64,000 nucleotides of DNA from Pseudomonas sp. MPC6 (GTDB taxonomy: Bacteria > Pseudomonadota > Gammaproteobacteria > Pseudomonadales > Pseudomonadaceae), in contig NZ_CP034783.1 in assembly GCF_006094435.1 (NCBI RefSeq), positions 895,001-959,000 of the forward strand, given 5' to 3'. This document shows positions 44,301 through 52,510 of the stretch, piece after piece (within the stretch, counting starts at the first letter, position 1; each line of letters opens with the position of its first letter). Under the pieces are notes generated by a model. That model did not search any database. It was given only the letters and a program-made list of their open reading frames with translations, and had not been told where the DNA came from. A program made the translations under genes and the position numbers.

Positions 44301-44488
44301 ACGTGGTCGACAGCAGCGACACGATTTCCAGCGGGGTGATATTCACTGGCGGGATGCCGGTGTTGAACGCCATCGTCAACGGCGGCACCGCCAAGATCGT
44401 GGGCGATTCCAGTGCGACGGTGACCCGGCTGACGGAAAAGGGCGGCAACGGTGACAGTCGTCGCATCATGTGGCGACAAATACAGTAA
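41372..44488 (+). CDS. pilY1: Pilus tip adhesin/assembly protein PilY1
   Basis: A 1038-residue exported protein. Signal peptide about residues 1-29 (SAPVYA). A von Willebrand A-type region starts near residue 45 with the MIDAS-like MLLIDDSGSMNN. The C-terminal half (from about 560) is the PilY1 beta-propeller, with YAYMPSSVLPSL, VVFFGSGKFNE, and the calcium-loop-like DTNGDNVVDSSD near residue 970. PilY1 sits at the pilus tip, opposes retraction and has roles in adhesion and surface sensing. pilE follows after 14 bases; the small pilY2 that lies here in P. aeruginosa is absent. Confidence 0.93.
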   Translation: MRSTERRAGLWRLFCGAVLGMYLSAPVYAFTPSDSPLLSAAAVPPNVMLLIDDSGSMNNIIWAPGFDPTVNRAQIAICSSNTSCFSGQNLDMSNTNILLSSLNRGGCSTSGNWYGFYRGFLGLSSICLKLPDPVGNENTRYTADYLSYLVGLANGSNRDFTSGTGAIPNDYRMSVAQDVSTNLVSSNRALRIGLATFNPPASSNSGPGGFIARPVSDLSPVSGSVTQAQANTNYSALIASISGLSAIANTPLAESYYEITRYMRGMAPYYNAAPTTYTSPIQYRCQKNYGVVITDGLPTFDRTFPTNDPLGGSRLPNWDGISTNDGDNLFGDAEGDTLYLDDIAKFAFDIDMRTTGTDAAGKNWSAADFPKQNMNTYTVGFTAANQMLSDAARYGQGKYYQATDSAGLNTALSSALSDITSKAGSGGSGITSSSIVGVGSSYYQTSYDPKDWRGTIKSYGFSSNGEVNTASVLWTTDTAIVPGATAPTYQSWNTLTNAPVTLAYANFSPAQQTILGQGLPTGITASDLVEWSKGINKTGLKVRSALLGDIINSPLVLASPSDKTAADLVGDTSYSTYLATKATNMSASLVVNANDGFVNVINPANGTRRYAYMPSSVLPSLRTIADTAYLNGVGHEFLVDGQLGVFDAQLNSAWKTLALGGTGAGGKTFYAVQLYDAAVGNVTKALWEISAPTTANTANVFNDLGYAYARPEVARLADGRWAAFISNGYGSSSGVAALYVVDIRDGSLIKKIVIDSSETTNGLSSVKLKVNSQNVVQAAYGGDLKGRLWKFDLSGATTDTWGVAFSGKPLFTTAGGATQPITAQPLLADNTLGGKVVFFGSGKFNETADKTNKDLQAFYAVWDANGGSGQITTSSLQAQAVTGVFSGSSGQFITTSQNEVTYPAKKGWYLPLVYNSVLNGERVINQAALILGRIVFTTASVDTTDPCASFGTGKLIELDAFSGKMFNYAVLDTNGDNVVDSSDTISSGVIFTGGMPVLNAIVNGGTAKIVGDSSATVTRLTEKGGNGDSRRIMWRQIQ

Positions 44489-44502
44489 GTGAGAGTTGAG
44501 GC

Positions 44503-44904
44503 ATGCGCAGAACCAACCGAGGTTTTACCCTGATTGAAATCATGATCGTGATTGCGATCATCGGGATCGTCATCACCATTGGCTACCCGAGCCTCACCGA
44601 GTACGTGAAGAAAGGCCGCCGGACTGAGGTGGCGGGTTTGCTCTCGGAGCAGGCGCAGATTCTCGAACGGTTTTATTCGAAGTCGAATGTCTACACCGGC
44701 GCCACCGGCTTGAGTGCGGGCAATGATTTCTACACGATTACTCCGGCCTTGACCGATCAGGCTTTCAAGTTGACGGCTGTGCGCAAGGCCGGCAGCGCCA
44801 TGGCGACGGACAAGTGTGGGGATTTCACCATCACCAACACCGGCGTCAGGAGCATGGAGAATGCAGCAGCCGGCCTGGCCACCAAGGATTGCTGGGGTCG
44901 CTGA
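44503..44904 (+). CDS. pilE: Minor pilin PilE
   Basis: A 133-residue type IV pilin: RRTNRG|FTLIEIMIVIAIIG with Glu5, then KKGRRTEVAGLLSEQAQILE and the D-region pair of Cys (DKCGDFTI ... KDCWGR). This is shorter than the major pilin PilA and fits PilE, the linker between minor-pilin complex and shaft. Last gene of the fimU-pilVWXY1E operon; thiO follows after 54 bases. Confidence 0.9.
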   Translation: MRRTNRGFTLIEIMIVIAIIGIVITIGYPSLTEYVKKGRRTEVAGLLSEQAQILERFYSKSNVYTGATGLSAGNDFYTITPALTDQAFKLTAVRKAGSAMATDKCGDFTITNTGVRSMENAAAGLATKDCWGR

Positions 44905-44958
44905 ATTCTTTTTCGGGCGCCTTTTCGCCCTCTGTCTATTTAACGGTTGGATCAGAAC

Positions 44959-46059
44959 ATGACCAGGCAACAGCAAGTGGTGATTGTCGGTGGCGGCGTA
45001 ATAGGTTTGCTGACCGCATTCAATCTCGCGTCCGAAGTGCAGAGCGTTGTATTGCTGGATCGCGCGAATGTCGGCCAGGAGTCCTCCTGGGCCGGTGGCG
45101 GAATCGTCTCGCCGCTCTATCCATGGCGCTACAACCCGGCGGTCACCGCTTTGGCGCATTGGTCCCAGGATTTTTATCCGCAGCTGGGCGAGCGGTTGTT
45201 CGCGGCGACCGGGATTGATCCTGAAGTGCACACCACCGGGTTGTACTGGCTGGATCTCGATGACGAAGCCGAAGCGCTTGCCTGGGCCGAGCGTGAAAAC
45301 CGGCCGTTGCGGGCTGTGGATATCCCGGCGGCCCACGATGCGGTGCCGGTGCTCGGTGCCGGTTTTTCTCGGGCGATCTACATGGCCGATGTGGCCAATG
45401 TGCGCAATCCGCGGTTGGTGAAATCCCTCAAGGCTGCGTTGCTGGCGCTGCCGAACGTGACGATTCATGAGCACTGCGAAGTCAGCGGGTTCATCCGTGA
45501 AGGCGCTGCTGTGGTCGGGGTGCAAACCTCGGCGGGCGCCATTCGTGGCGATCAGGTGGTGCTGACGGCTGGCGCCTGGAGTGGTGATCTGCTCAAGAGC
45601 CTGGGTCTGGACCTGCCGGTGGAACCGGTCAAGGGACAGATGATTCTTTACAAGTGCGCGGCGGACTTTCTGCCGAGCATTGTCCTGGCCAAGGGGCGTT
45701 ATGCGATTCCTCGGCGCGACGGGCACATTCTGATTGGCAGTACCTTGGAGCATGAAGGGTTCGACAAGACACCGACCGAGTCCGCCCTGGACAGCCTGAA
45801 GGCATCGGCGGTGGAGTTGATTCCGGCATTGGCGGAGGCCGAAGTGGTCGGGCATTGGGCCGGATTGCGGCCGGGTTCGCCGGAGGGCATTCCTTACATT
45901 GGCCGGGTGCCCGGTTTTGAGGGCCTGTGGCTCAACTGCGGGCATTACCGCAATGGACTGGTGTTGGCGCCGGCGTCGTGTCAGTTGTTTGCGGATGTGA
46001 TGGTGGGGCGTGAGCCGATTATCGATCCGGCGCCGTATGCGCCAGAAGGGCGGATCTAG
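44959..46059 (+). CDS. thiO: FAD-dependent glycine oxidase ThiO family
   Basis: A 366-residue D-amino-acid-oxidase-like flavoenzyme. FAD motif VVIVGGGVIGLLTAFNLA at the N-terminus, then RANVGQESSWAGGG, GAWSGDLLKSLGLDLPVEPV, HWAGLRPGSPEGIPYIG and GHYRNGLVLAPA. ThiO makes dehydroglycine for the thiamin thiazole. The start is ATG 44959; a TTG four codons earlier is possible. No other thi gene is near; it follows the pilus operon as PA4548 neighbours fimT in P. aeruginosa (from memory). Confidence 0.92.
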   Translation: MTRQQQVVIVGGGVIGLLTAFNLASEVQSVVLLDRANVGQESSWAGGGIVSPLYPWRYNPAVTALAHWSQDFYPQLGERLFAATGIDPEVHTTGLYWLDLDDEAEALAWAERENRPLRAVDIPAAHDAVPVLGAGFSRAIYMADVANVRNPRLVKSLKAALLALPNVTIHEHCEVSGFIREGAAVVGVQTSAGAIRGDQVVLTAGAWSGDLLKSLGLDLPVEPVKGQMILYKCAADFLPSIVLAKGRYAIPRRDGHILIGSTLEHEGFDKTPTESALDSLKASAVELIPALAEAEVVGHWAGLRPGSPEGIPYIGRVPGFEGLWLNCGHYRNGLVLAPASCQLFADVMVGREPIIDPAPYAPEGRI

Positions 46060-46088
46060 ACGCGGGGTTTTCAGCGCCTGTCAGATCG

Positions 46089-46185
46089 CCTTCGCGAGCA
46101 AGCCCGCTCCCACATTAGACCTCCAGTGGACATATTATTTATGAACCGCAGAGATTAAATGTGGGAGCGGGCTTGCTCGCGAAGG
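46089..46185. repeat. REPIN (GCGGGC variant)
   Basis: CCTTCGCGAGCAAGCCCGCT and its mirror AGCGGGCTTGCTCGCGAAGG, between convergent thiO and pilR, 6 bases from the pilR stop. Confidence 0.9.
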
Positions 46186-46190
46186 GGCCC

Positions 46191-47537
46191 TTAATCCAAA
46201 CCGAGCTTCTTGAGCCGATAACGCATCGACCGAAACGAAAGATTCAACCGCTGAGCCGCCGCCGTACGGTTCCAGCGGGTTTCCTCCAGCGCCTGGAGGA
46301 TCAGTTTGCGCTCGACGTTTTCCAGATAATCCTCCAGGTTGTCGATCTGCGTCAGGTCCGGCACACCGCCCTCCGCGGCACAGTTGCCTTCGGCCAATCG
46401 CAGGTCGCCGGCTTCGATCTGTTGGTTGTCACACAGCGTGTGAGCCCGTTCGAGCATGTTCTCCAGTTCCCGCACATTGCCGGGAAAACGATAGCTTTTC
46501 AGCGCGTCGAGGGCGTGTGGGTGGAGTCTGGTGGCGGGCTGGCCGCTGCCGGCTGCCAGGCGTTTGAGAACATGGATGGCCAGGGTCTCTATATCGTCGC
46601 GACGTTCGCGCAAGGACGGAACCCGCAGCTCGATCACGTTCAGCCGGTAGTACAAATCCTGGCGGAAGCGCTCGGCGGCGACTTCAGCGTCGAGGTCTTT
46701 GTGGGTGGCGCAGAGGATGCGCACATCGACCACGGTTTCCTGCTGGCCACCGACACTGCGCACGGCTTTTTCCTGAATCGCCCGCAGGAGTTTGACCTGC
46801 ATCGCCAGTGGCAAGTCAGCCACTTCGTCGAGGAACAGCGTACCGCCATGGGCCGCCTGGAACAGGCCGGGCTTGTCCTCGATGGCGCCACTGAAACTGC
46901 CTTTGCGGTGGCCGAAAAACTCGCTTTCCATCAATTCCGAGGGGATCGCCCCGCAGTTCACCGGGATAAAGGGTCGGTTGGCCCGCGGCCCCTGCTCGTG
47001 GATCAGCCGCGCGACCAGTTCCTTGCCGCTGCCAGACTCGCCGCTGATGTACACCGGGGCCTGACTGCGGGCCAGTTTGTCGATGTGTTTGCGCAGGTTG
47101 CGCATGGGCAATGAGTCACCCAGCAACTGCCGATCGACGGTGCTGCGGGCGCCGTCCGGCGCGGTCAGGCGCAGGGCGCTGGTGACCAGTTCCCGCAGCC
47201 GGGAAAGGTCCACCGGTTTGGTCAGGAAATCGAAGGCCCCGGCCTTGAGTGCGTTGATCGCTGTTTCAAGGCTGCCATAGGCCGTAATCATTGCCACCGG
47301 AACCTGTGTATGGCGTTGCTGGATGTAATGCACCAGCTCCAGGCCGGTGCCGTCCGGCAGGCGCATGTCGGTCAGGCACAGGTCGAAGGTCTCGCGCGTC
47401 AGCAGCGCCTGGGCTGCGCCTACGTTGCGGGCACTGAAAGTGTCGAGATTCATCCGTCCCAGGGTGATTTCCAGGAGTTCGCGGATGTCCGGCTCGTCGT
47501 CGACGATCAGGACTTTTTGCCGTGGGCTTGTGTTCAA
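46191..47537 (-). CDS. pilR: Type IV pilus response regulator PilR (sigma-54 activator)
   Basis: An NtrC-family activator of 448 residues. Receiver domain (residues 1-120) with KVLIVDDEPDIRELLEITLG, acceptor Asp in CLTDMRLPDG and Lys in LTKPVDL. AAA+ domain with GESGSGKELVARLIHE, the sigma-54-contact motif ESEFFGHRKGSFSGA (GAFTGA variant, reads GSFSGA) and GGTLFLDEVADLPL. A Fis-type HTH ends it (RTAAAQRLNLSFRSMRYRLK). The start is TTG 47537, overlapping the pilS stop as TTGA, so translation is coupled. PilR switches on pilA with sigma-54. Confidence 0.95.
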   Translation of the reverse strand: MNTSPRQKVLIVDDEPDIRELLEITLGRMNLDTFSARNVGAAQALLTRETFDLCLTDMRLPDGTGLELVHYIQQRHTQVPVAMITAYGSLETAINALKAGAFDFLTKPVDLSRLRELVTSALRLTAPDGARSTVDRQLLGDSLPMRNLRKHIDKLARSQAPVYISGESGSGKELVARLIHEQGPRANRPFIPVNCGAIPSELMESEFFGHRKGSFSGAIEDKPGLFQAAHGGTLFLDEVADLPLAMQVKLLRAIQEKAVRSVGGQQETVVDVRILCATHKDLDAEVAAERFRQDLYYRLNVIELRVPSLRERRDDIETLAIHVLKRLAAGSGQPATRLHPHALDALKSYRFPGNVRELENMLERAHTLCDNQQIEAGDLRLAEGNCAAEGGVPDLTQIDNLEDYLENVERKLILQALEETRWNRTAAAQRLNLSFRSMRYRLKKLGLD

Positions 47538-49144
47538 CTTTGTTTCCGTCCGTGAGCAAAGGTGATACGAAAGCAGCCGCCGCCTTGGCGTGGTTTGAAG
47601 TCTAGGCGGGCCTGGTTGCTTTCGCACAGCTCACGGGACAGATAAAGTCCAAGCCCCGTTCCTTGGGTGCTGGTGGTGAAGAACGGTTCGAACAGCTGCG
47701 CCTGATGGTCCGGTGCCACGCCGGTTCCATCGTCCCGGACTTCGAGAATCGGCAGCTGGCTGTCGCGGTCGACAAACAATTCGAGCCAGACCTGCGCCTG
47801 GTCGTGGACCTGGATGCTATGGCGCCAGCCGTTGCGCACCAGATTGTCGAGTATCTGGGTCAACTGGTTCGGGTCCATCAGGGTTTTGAAGTCGCCCGAC
47901 CCTATGTGCAGGTGAATCTGCTGACGCGTGGTCGCGCGCTCGCGGGTTTCGGCGACGAACTGTTCCAGCCACGGCTTCAGGTCAAGCCGATGCGCCACGG
48001 TTTGTTGGCGACGGGACAGTTGCAGGACGTTTTCGATTACCCGATTCATTCGCTGAGAGTGGTCTTGAATAATCTGGGTCAGACGTCGATCCGCGCCATT
48101 GAGTTCCTCTGATTCGTGTAATAGCTGCGCGGCGTGACTGATGGCACCCAATGGATTGCGTATTTCATGGGCAATGCCGGCTGTCAGGCGGCCGAGGGCG
48201 GCGAGTTTCAATTGTTGGGCCTGTTGGGCGATCTGGGCGAGGTCTTCGAGAAACACCAGAATCTGGTAATGGGGGCTTTGGTCCAGGGCGATAAAGCTCG
48301 GTTGCAGCTCCAGGCCACTACCGTCGACTTTAATGCTCTGGGGCCGCAGCGTCGGATTGTTGCGCCACAGTTGCAGGCGTTCGACCAGGGTGGGCGAGTA
48401 ATCATCGATCAGATGGCCTTCAAGCCCGTCCTGCCCCAGCAGTGTCAGCGCGCCGTGGTTGGCCAGTTGCACCCGTCGCTGGTCGTCGAGTACCAGGATG
48501 CCGGTGCGCATGCGTTGCAGGATCAGCGCATTGAGGGCTTCGAGGCCGACCACTTCGCTGGCCCGTTGCTCGGCCAGGCTTTCACTGACTTCCAGGCGCC
48601 GCATCAGGCCTTGTACCAACAATGCTGCGGCGAAGCACAGGGCCCCCAGCGTGCCGACTTGCAGGTAGTCGTTGGGGCTGGTCGGGTGGCTGAAGCTTAT
48701 CAGCAGGCTCAGCCCGACGATGCCGAGCGCGCCGACAGCGGCAATCAGCAAGCCGATATGCCGGCGCAACAAGGTGTTGCTGATCGCCACCGACACGATC
48801 AGCAGATTGCCAATGGCGCTGGCCACGCCGCCACCGGCGTAGAACAGGCCGCACAGCAGCAGCACGTCGGTCAGCGCGAGACTGAACAATTGCGCCGGGC
48901 GACGGGTGTTCTCAAGAAACACCACCAGCAAAATATTGAGTATCAGGTACAGCCAGCTGCCAGTGCGCAACAAGTCGTCATTGGCGAACTTCAGCAACTG
49001 GTTGTCCATGTTGCTGGAGATCAGCAACACCAGGGTGAGGCCGACGCTTAAACGGTAAAGATGATAGAGACGCAGCAGTCGCTGGGCCTGTTTGCTGCCG
49101 GGACTGGACGTCTCAGCGGTCACTTGAACCCGGGCCTTGCTCAA
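47534..49144 (-). CDS. pilS: Sensor histidine kinase PilS
   Basis: A 536-residue membrane kinase. Six hydrophobic segments (about residues 30-185) are followed by a PAS domain (LNALILQRMRTGILVLDDQR) and the H-box IAHEIRNPLGAISHAAQLL, then N-, G1- and G2-boxes (DPNQLTQILDNLVRNG, EVRDDGTGVAPD, GTGLGLYLSREL). It senses pilin level in the membrane in P. aeruginosa. The first codon at 49144 is TTG; GTG 49123 is a shorter option and would match PAO1 length. It overlaps the upstream zinc-finger gene. Confidence 0.93.
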   Translation of the reverse strand: MSKARVQVTAETSSPGSKQAQRLLRLYHLYRLSVGLTLVLLISSNMDNQLLKFANDDLLRTGSWLYLILNILLVVFLENTRRPAQLFSLALTDVLLLCGLFYAGGGVASAIGNLLIVSVAISNTLLRRHIGLLIAAVGALGIVGLSLLISFSHPTSPNDYLQVGTLGALCFAAALLVQGLMRRLEVSESLAEQRASEVVGLEALNALILQRMRTGILVLDDQRRVQLANHGALTLLGQDGLEGHLIDDYSPTLVERLQLWRNNPTLRPQSIKVDGSGLELQPSFIALDQSPHYQILVFLEDLAQIAQQAQQLKLAALGRLTAGIAHEIRNPLGAISHAAQLLHESEELNGADRRLTQIIQDHSQRMNRVIENVLQLSRRQQTVAHRLDLKPWLEQFVAETRERATTRQQIHLHIGSGDFKTLMDPNQLTQILDNLVRNGWRHSIQVHDQAQVWLELFVDRDSQLPILEVRDDGTGVAPDHQAQLFEPFFTTSTQGTGLGLYLSRELCESNQARLDFKPRQGGGCFRITFAHGRKQS

Positions 49145-49346
49145 GGTGAGCCTGGCTGCAATACCACTGTTGTTGGAGGTTGAGTGCGCGGTCGCGGGGC
49201 AGGTGGACGCCGCAATGTGCGCAGCGGACCATCGGTGCTGCTTCCAGCTCGGCGGAGGACTTGGGGGCGGAGGAAGAAGCCTTGAACTTGCGCCAGAACC
49301 ATACCGCAGCGGCTATCAGGGCGATCCAGAACAATAAACGAAGCAT
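49113..49346 (-). CDS. PP0621-family small zinc-finger-like membrane protein
   Basis: A 77-residue protein. An N-terminal membrane helix (MLRLLFWIALIAAAVWFW) and basic stretch are followed by a linker and CAHCGVHLPRDRALNLQQQW YCSQAH-type motif: CxxCxxHLP and CSxxH could bind one zinc. The family is found next to pilS/pilR in pseudomonads; function unknown. It starts with ATG at 49346 and overlaps pilS by 11-32 bases depending on the pilS start, so the three genes form a unit. Confidence 0.85.
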   Translation of the reverse strand: MLRLLFWIALIAAAVWFWRKFKASSSAPKSSAELEAAPMVRCAHCGVHLPRDRALNLQQQWYCSQAHLEQGPGSSDR

Positions 49347-49408
49347 GGCGAGCTGCTTTATTAGCTAATGATCAGCCAGTTTAGCAAGGACATGACCTGC
49401 GCACAGCC

Positions 49409-49508
49409 ACTAGGAGCGAGCTTGCTCGCGAAAAATCTTTAGATGACGCGTTTACTCAGAAGAAACGCGTCATCGTTGACGTCCATCGCGAGCAAGCTCG
49501 CTCCTACA
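49409..49508. repeat. REPIN (CGAGC stem type) with conserved interior
   Basis: TAGGAGCGAGCTTGCTCGCG and its mirror ending CGAGCAAGCTCGCTCCTACA. The interior has GACGCGTTTACTC paired with AAACGCGTCATCGTTGACGT, so it is itself an inverted repeat. Confidence 0.88.
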
Positions 49509-49521
49509 GAGTCGCCGTATA

Positions 49522-50544
49522 TCAGTCGAACACGCCGAAGGTCATGTAGCTGAACCACGAGCGGTCGCTGTTGTTGGCTTCGGACTCGTGTTCCTCTTCT
49601 TCGATCACGTCGCCATCTGCATCTTTAGGCTTGAGATCGCTTGGAATCGCGTCCTTGGCTTCCTGGAACTGCTTCTGTACGTCCTGGTTGGCGCGGGTTT
49701 CGCCCGGCGGCAGCGGCGGACGGGATTCGATCAGGCCCAGGGTGGCCTTGCTCAACCACGAACGGTTGTCGGCTTCGTCGACCGACGGCGTGAACTGACC
49801 GTCGACCAGGCTTGGATGGTTCGGGTAGTTGAGCTTCAGGGTTTCGAGGCTGGTGTTGGCCAGTTCGTCCAGGTGCAGACGCTGGTAGGCCTCGGTCATC
49901 ACCGCCAGGCCGTCACCGACCGCTGGGGTTTCCTGAAAGTTTTCCACCACGTAGCGACCACGGTTCGCGGCGGCGACATAGGCCTGACGGGTCAGGTAAT
50001 AGTCGGCAACGTGAATCTCGTAAGCGGCCAGCAGGTTGCGCAGGTAGATCATGCGCTGCTTGGCGTCCGGCGAGTAGCGGCTGTTCGGGAAGCGGCTGGT
50101 CAGCTGGGCGAACTCGTTGTAGGAGTCGCGAGCGGCACCCGGGTCACGCTTGGTCATGTCCAGCGGCAGGAAGCGCGACAGCAGGCCGACGTCCTGGTCG
50201 AAAGAAGTCAGACCTTTGAGGTAATACGCGTAATCGACGTTCGGATGCTGTGGGTGCAGACGAATGAAACGCTCGGCGGCGGACTTCGCAGCCTCTGGCT
50301 CGGTGTTCTTGTAGTTGGCATAGATGAGCTCGAGTTGAGCCTGATCAGCGTAGCGACCGAACGGATAACGCGACTCCAGGGCCTTCAGCTTGGCTGTGGC
50401 GCTGGTGTAGTTGCTATTGTCCAGATCGTGCTGAGCCTGCTGGTACAGCTCGACTTCGCTCAGGTTTTCATCTACGACTTCCTTCGATGAGCAAGCAGCG
50501 GTCAATGCGAGGATGGCGATCAGCAGCAGGTGTTTCACTTGCAT
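49522..50544 (-). CDS. bamD: Outer-membrane assembly lipoprotein BamD
   Basis: A 340-residue lipoprotein of the BAM complex that folds beta-barrel proteins. Signal [17 protein letters not shown] gives Cys18. TPR-like repeats follow, from [20 protein letters not shown] to [20 protein letters not shown]. The C-terminus has a long acidic tail ([20 protein letters not shown]), longer than E. coli BamD (245 residues) as in other pseudomonads. The start is ATG 50544; an upstream frame would lack a signal. It is divergent from rluD. Confidence 0.95.
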   Translation of the reverse strand: MQVKHLLLIAILALTAACSSKEVVDENLSEVELYQQAQHDLDNSNYTSATAKLKALESRYPFGRYADQAQLELIYANYKNTEPEAAKSAAERFIRLHPQHPNVDYAYYLKGLTSFDQDVGLLSRFLPLDMTKRDPGAARDSYNEFAQLTSRFPNSRYSPDAKQRMIYLRNLLAAYEIHVADYYLTRQAYVAAANRGRYVVENFQETPAVGDGLAVMTEAYQRLHLDELANTSLETLKLNYPNHPSLVDGQFTPSVDEADNRSWLSKATLGLIESRPPLPPGETRANQDVQKQFQEAKDAIPSDLKPKDADGDVIEEEEHESEANNSDRSWFSYMTFGVFD

Positions 50545-50695
50545 GGCGGCTTGCGTCCCTATGACGGCCGCTGTCTTGGGCGGGGCCGTCCTGTTATGAT
50601 GAGCGCCCCGTTGAATAGCTTCGGGGCAAAAGACGCCGTATTTAACCACAAGCGCGCAGCCGAAACCAAAAGCTGTGCCGACGCCTAGTCTGAGC

Positions 50696-51658
50696 ATGTC
50701 CGATAAAATTGAACTTAGCGCAGAGGTGCCGTCCGAATTGGGCGGCCAACGCCTCGATCAAGTCGCCGCACAATTATTCGCTGAGCACTCGCGCTCGCGC
50801 CTTTCCGCCTGGATCAAAGACGGCCGCCTGACTGTGGATGGGGCGGTTATCCGCCCGCGAGACATCGTTCACGGTGGCGCCATTCTTGAACTGACTGCCG
50901 AGCAGGAAGCTCAGGGCGAATGGATCGCTCAAGACATCGAGCTGGACATTGTCTATGAAGACGACGACATCCTGGTGATCAACAAGCCTGCGGGCCTGGT
51001 GGTGCATCCGGCTGCCGGTCATGCTGATGGCACCTTGCTCAACGCCTTGCTGCACCATGTGCCGGACATTATCAATGTGCCCCGCGCCGGTATCGTGCAT
51101 CGCCTGGACAAGGACACCACCGGTCTGATGGTGGTGGCCAAGACTATTCAGGCGCAGACCCAACTGGTCACGCAACTGCAAAGTCGCAGCGTCAGCCGGA
51201 TCTACGAATGCATCGTGATCGGTGTGGTCACCGCCGGCGGCAAGATCAACGCGCCGATCGGTCGTCATGGCCAGCAACGCCAGCGCATGGCCGTCATGGA
51301 AGGTGGCAAACAGGCCGTCAGCCATTACCGCGTGCTCGAGCGTTTCCGCTCCCACACTCACGTGCGGGTCAAGCTGGAAACCGGTCGTACGCACCAGATT
51401 CGGGTCCACATGGCCCACATCAACTTCCCGTTGGTCGGAGATCCTGCCTACGGCGGTCGTTTCCGCATCCCGCCGGCAGCCAGTGTGACCATGATCGAAT
51501 CGTTGAAGGCTTTTCCGCGTCAGGCACTGCACGCGCGGTTCCTGGAGCTGGATCATCCGACCACCGGTAAACGCATGAGTTGGGAATCGCCACTGCCGGA
51601 CGACTTCGTCTGGTTGCTGACACTGCTCAAGCAAGACCGCGAGGCGTTCATCGGATGA
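50696..51658 (+). CDS. rluD: 23S rRNA pseudouridine synthase RluD
   Basis: Makes pseudouridines 1911, 1915 and 1917 in helix 69 of 23S rRNA. 320 residues. The S4 domain (residues 16-75) has [20 protein letters not shown]. The catalytic motif is [16 protein letters not shown] (Asp near residue 140). C-terminal [20 protein letters not shown]. The ATG at 50696 gives the usual length. It overlaps pgeF as ATGA. Confidence 0.96.
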   Translation: MSDKIELSAEVPSELGGQRLDQVAAQLFAEHSRSRLSAWIKDGRLTVDGAVIRPRDIVHGGAILELTAEQEAQGEWIAQDIELDIVYEDDDILVINKPAGLVVHPAAGHADGTLLNALLHHVPDIINVPRAGIVHRLDKDTTGLMVVAKTIQAQTQLVTQLQSRSVSRIYECIVIGVVTAGGKINAPIGRHGQQRQRMAVMEGGKQAVSHYRVLERFRSHTHVRVKLETGRTHQIRVHMAHINFPLVGDPAYGGRFRIPPAASVTMIESLKAFPRQALHARFLELDHPTTGKRMSWESPLPDDFVWLLTLLKQDREAFIG

Positions 51659-52380
51659 GTGACTGGCTGATTCCCGACTGGCCCGCGCCGGCCGGGGTGA
51701 AAGCCTGTGTGACCACCCGTGCGGGCGGCGTCAGTCTGGCGCCGTTCGACAGCCTCAACCTGGGCGATCACGTCGACGACAGCCCCGAAGCCGTTGCCGA
51801 AAACCGCCGTCGCCTCACCGCTCGGTTCTCTATTCAACCGGCCTGGTTGCAGCAGGTTCACGGCATTGCCGTGGCTCATGCCGACCCGGGCCTGGTGGCG
51901 ACTGCCGACGCCAGCTGGACGGCAACGCCCGGTATCGCTTGCACGGCGATGACCGCCGATTGTCTGCCAGTACTCTTCTGCGACCGTGCCGGCACTCGTG
52001 TGGCGGCGGCCCATGCCGGTTGGCGCGGGCTGGCGGCGGGCGTGCTGGAAGCCACCCTCGACAGCCTGGCCGTGCCACCTGCCGAAGTGCTGGCGTGGCT
52101 CGGCCCGGCCATAGGCTCGCAAGCCTTTGAAGTCGGCCCGGAAGTACGCGAAACCTTCGTCCGGCAACTGCCTGAAGCCGCCGAGGCCTTTGTGCCGAGC
52201 GCAAATGCTGGCAAATTCATGGCTGATATCTATCAACTGGCGCGTTTGCGCCTGGCTGCCCGCGGTGTCACAGCCGTCTATGGCGGTGGTTTCTGCACCG
52301 TGACCGATCCGCGCTTCTTTTCTTACCGCCGCGCCCCTCGCACTGGTCGGTTTGCCTCCCTGATCTGGCTCGAACGCTAG
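51655..52380 (+). CDS. pgeF: Peptidoglycan editing factor PgeF / multicopper-type purine nucleoside phosphorylase (YfiH)
   Basis: A 241-residue laccase-domain protein. Metal ligands are in QQVHGIAV, TADCLPVLFCD and AHAGWRGLAAGV (His, Cys, His). C-terminal FCTVTDPRFFSYRRAPRTGR. Known as YfiH: reported as a phenol oxidase, as an adenosine nucleoside enzyme, and as PgeF, which stops wrong amino acids entering peptidoglycan. It overlaps rluD by 4 bases. Confidence 0.9.
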   Translation: MSDWLIPDWPAPAGVKACVTTRAGGVSLAPFDSLNLGDHVDDSPEAVAENRRRLTARFSIQPAWLQQVHGIAVAHADPGLVATADASWTATPGIACTAMTADCLPVLFCDRAGTRVAAAHAGWRGLAAGVLEATLDSLAVPPAEVLAWLGPAIGSQAFEVGPEVRETFVRQLPEAAEAFVPSANAGKFMADIYQLARLRLAARGVTAVYGGGFCTVTDPRFFSYRRAPRTGRFASLIWLER

Positions 52381-52410
52381 ACTTGTCTGACCTGCATCAA
52401 CATCAAGACG

Positions 52411-52436
52411 CTTGAATCTCCCAGAATCGACCACAT
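52411..52436 (+). promoter_or_regulatory. Sigma-32 heat-shock promoter of clpB
   Basis: CTTGAA (52411-52416) and CCACAT (52431-52436) are separated by 14 bases, against a consensus CTTGAA-N13-15-CCCCAT. About 70 bases remain to the clpB start. Confidence 0.75.
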
Positions 52437-52510
52437 CTAATGAGGTATCTGGCAGGTTTCTTCATTCAGGATGTTTTATCGGTCCGGCCTGCTCAAAAGG
52501 AAGGTGACCC

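Noticed and set aside
44272..45945. A 557-codon minus-strand frame spanning pilY1 end, pilE and thiO
   Set aside because: It crosses three well-identified genes and has no coding motifs.
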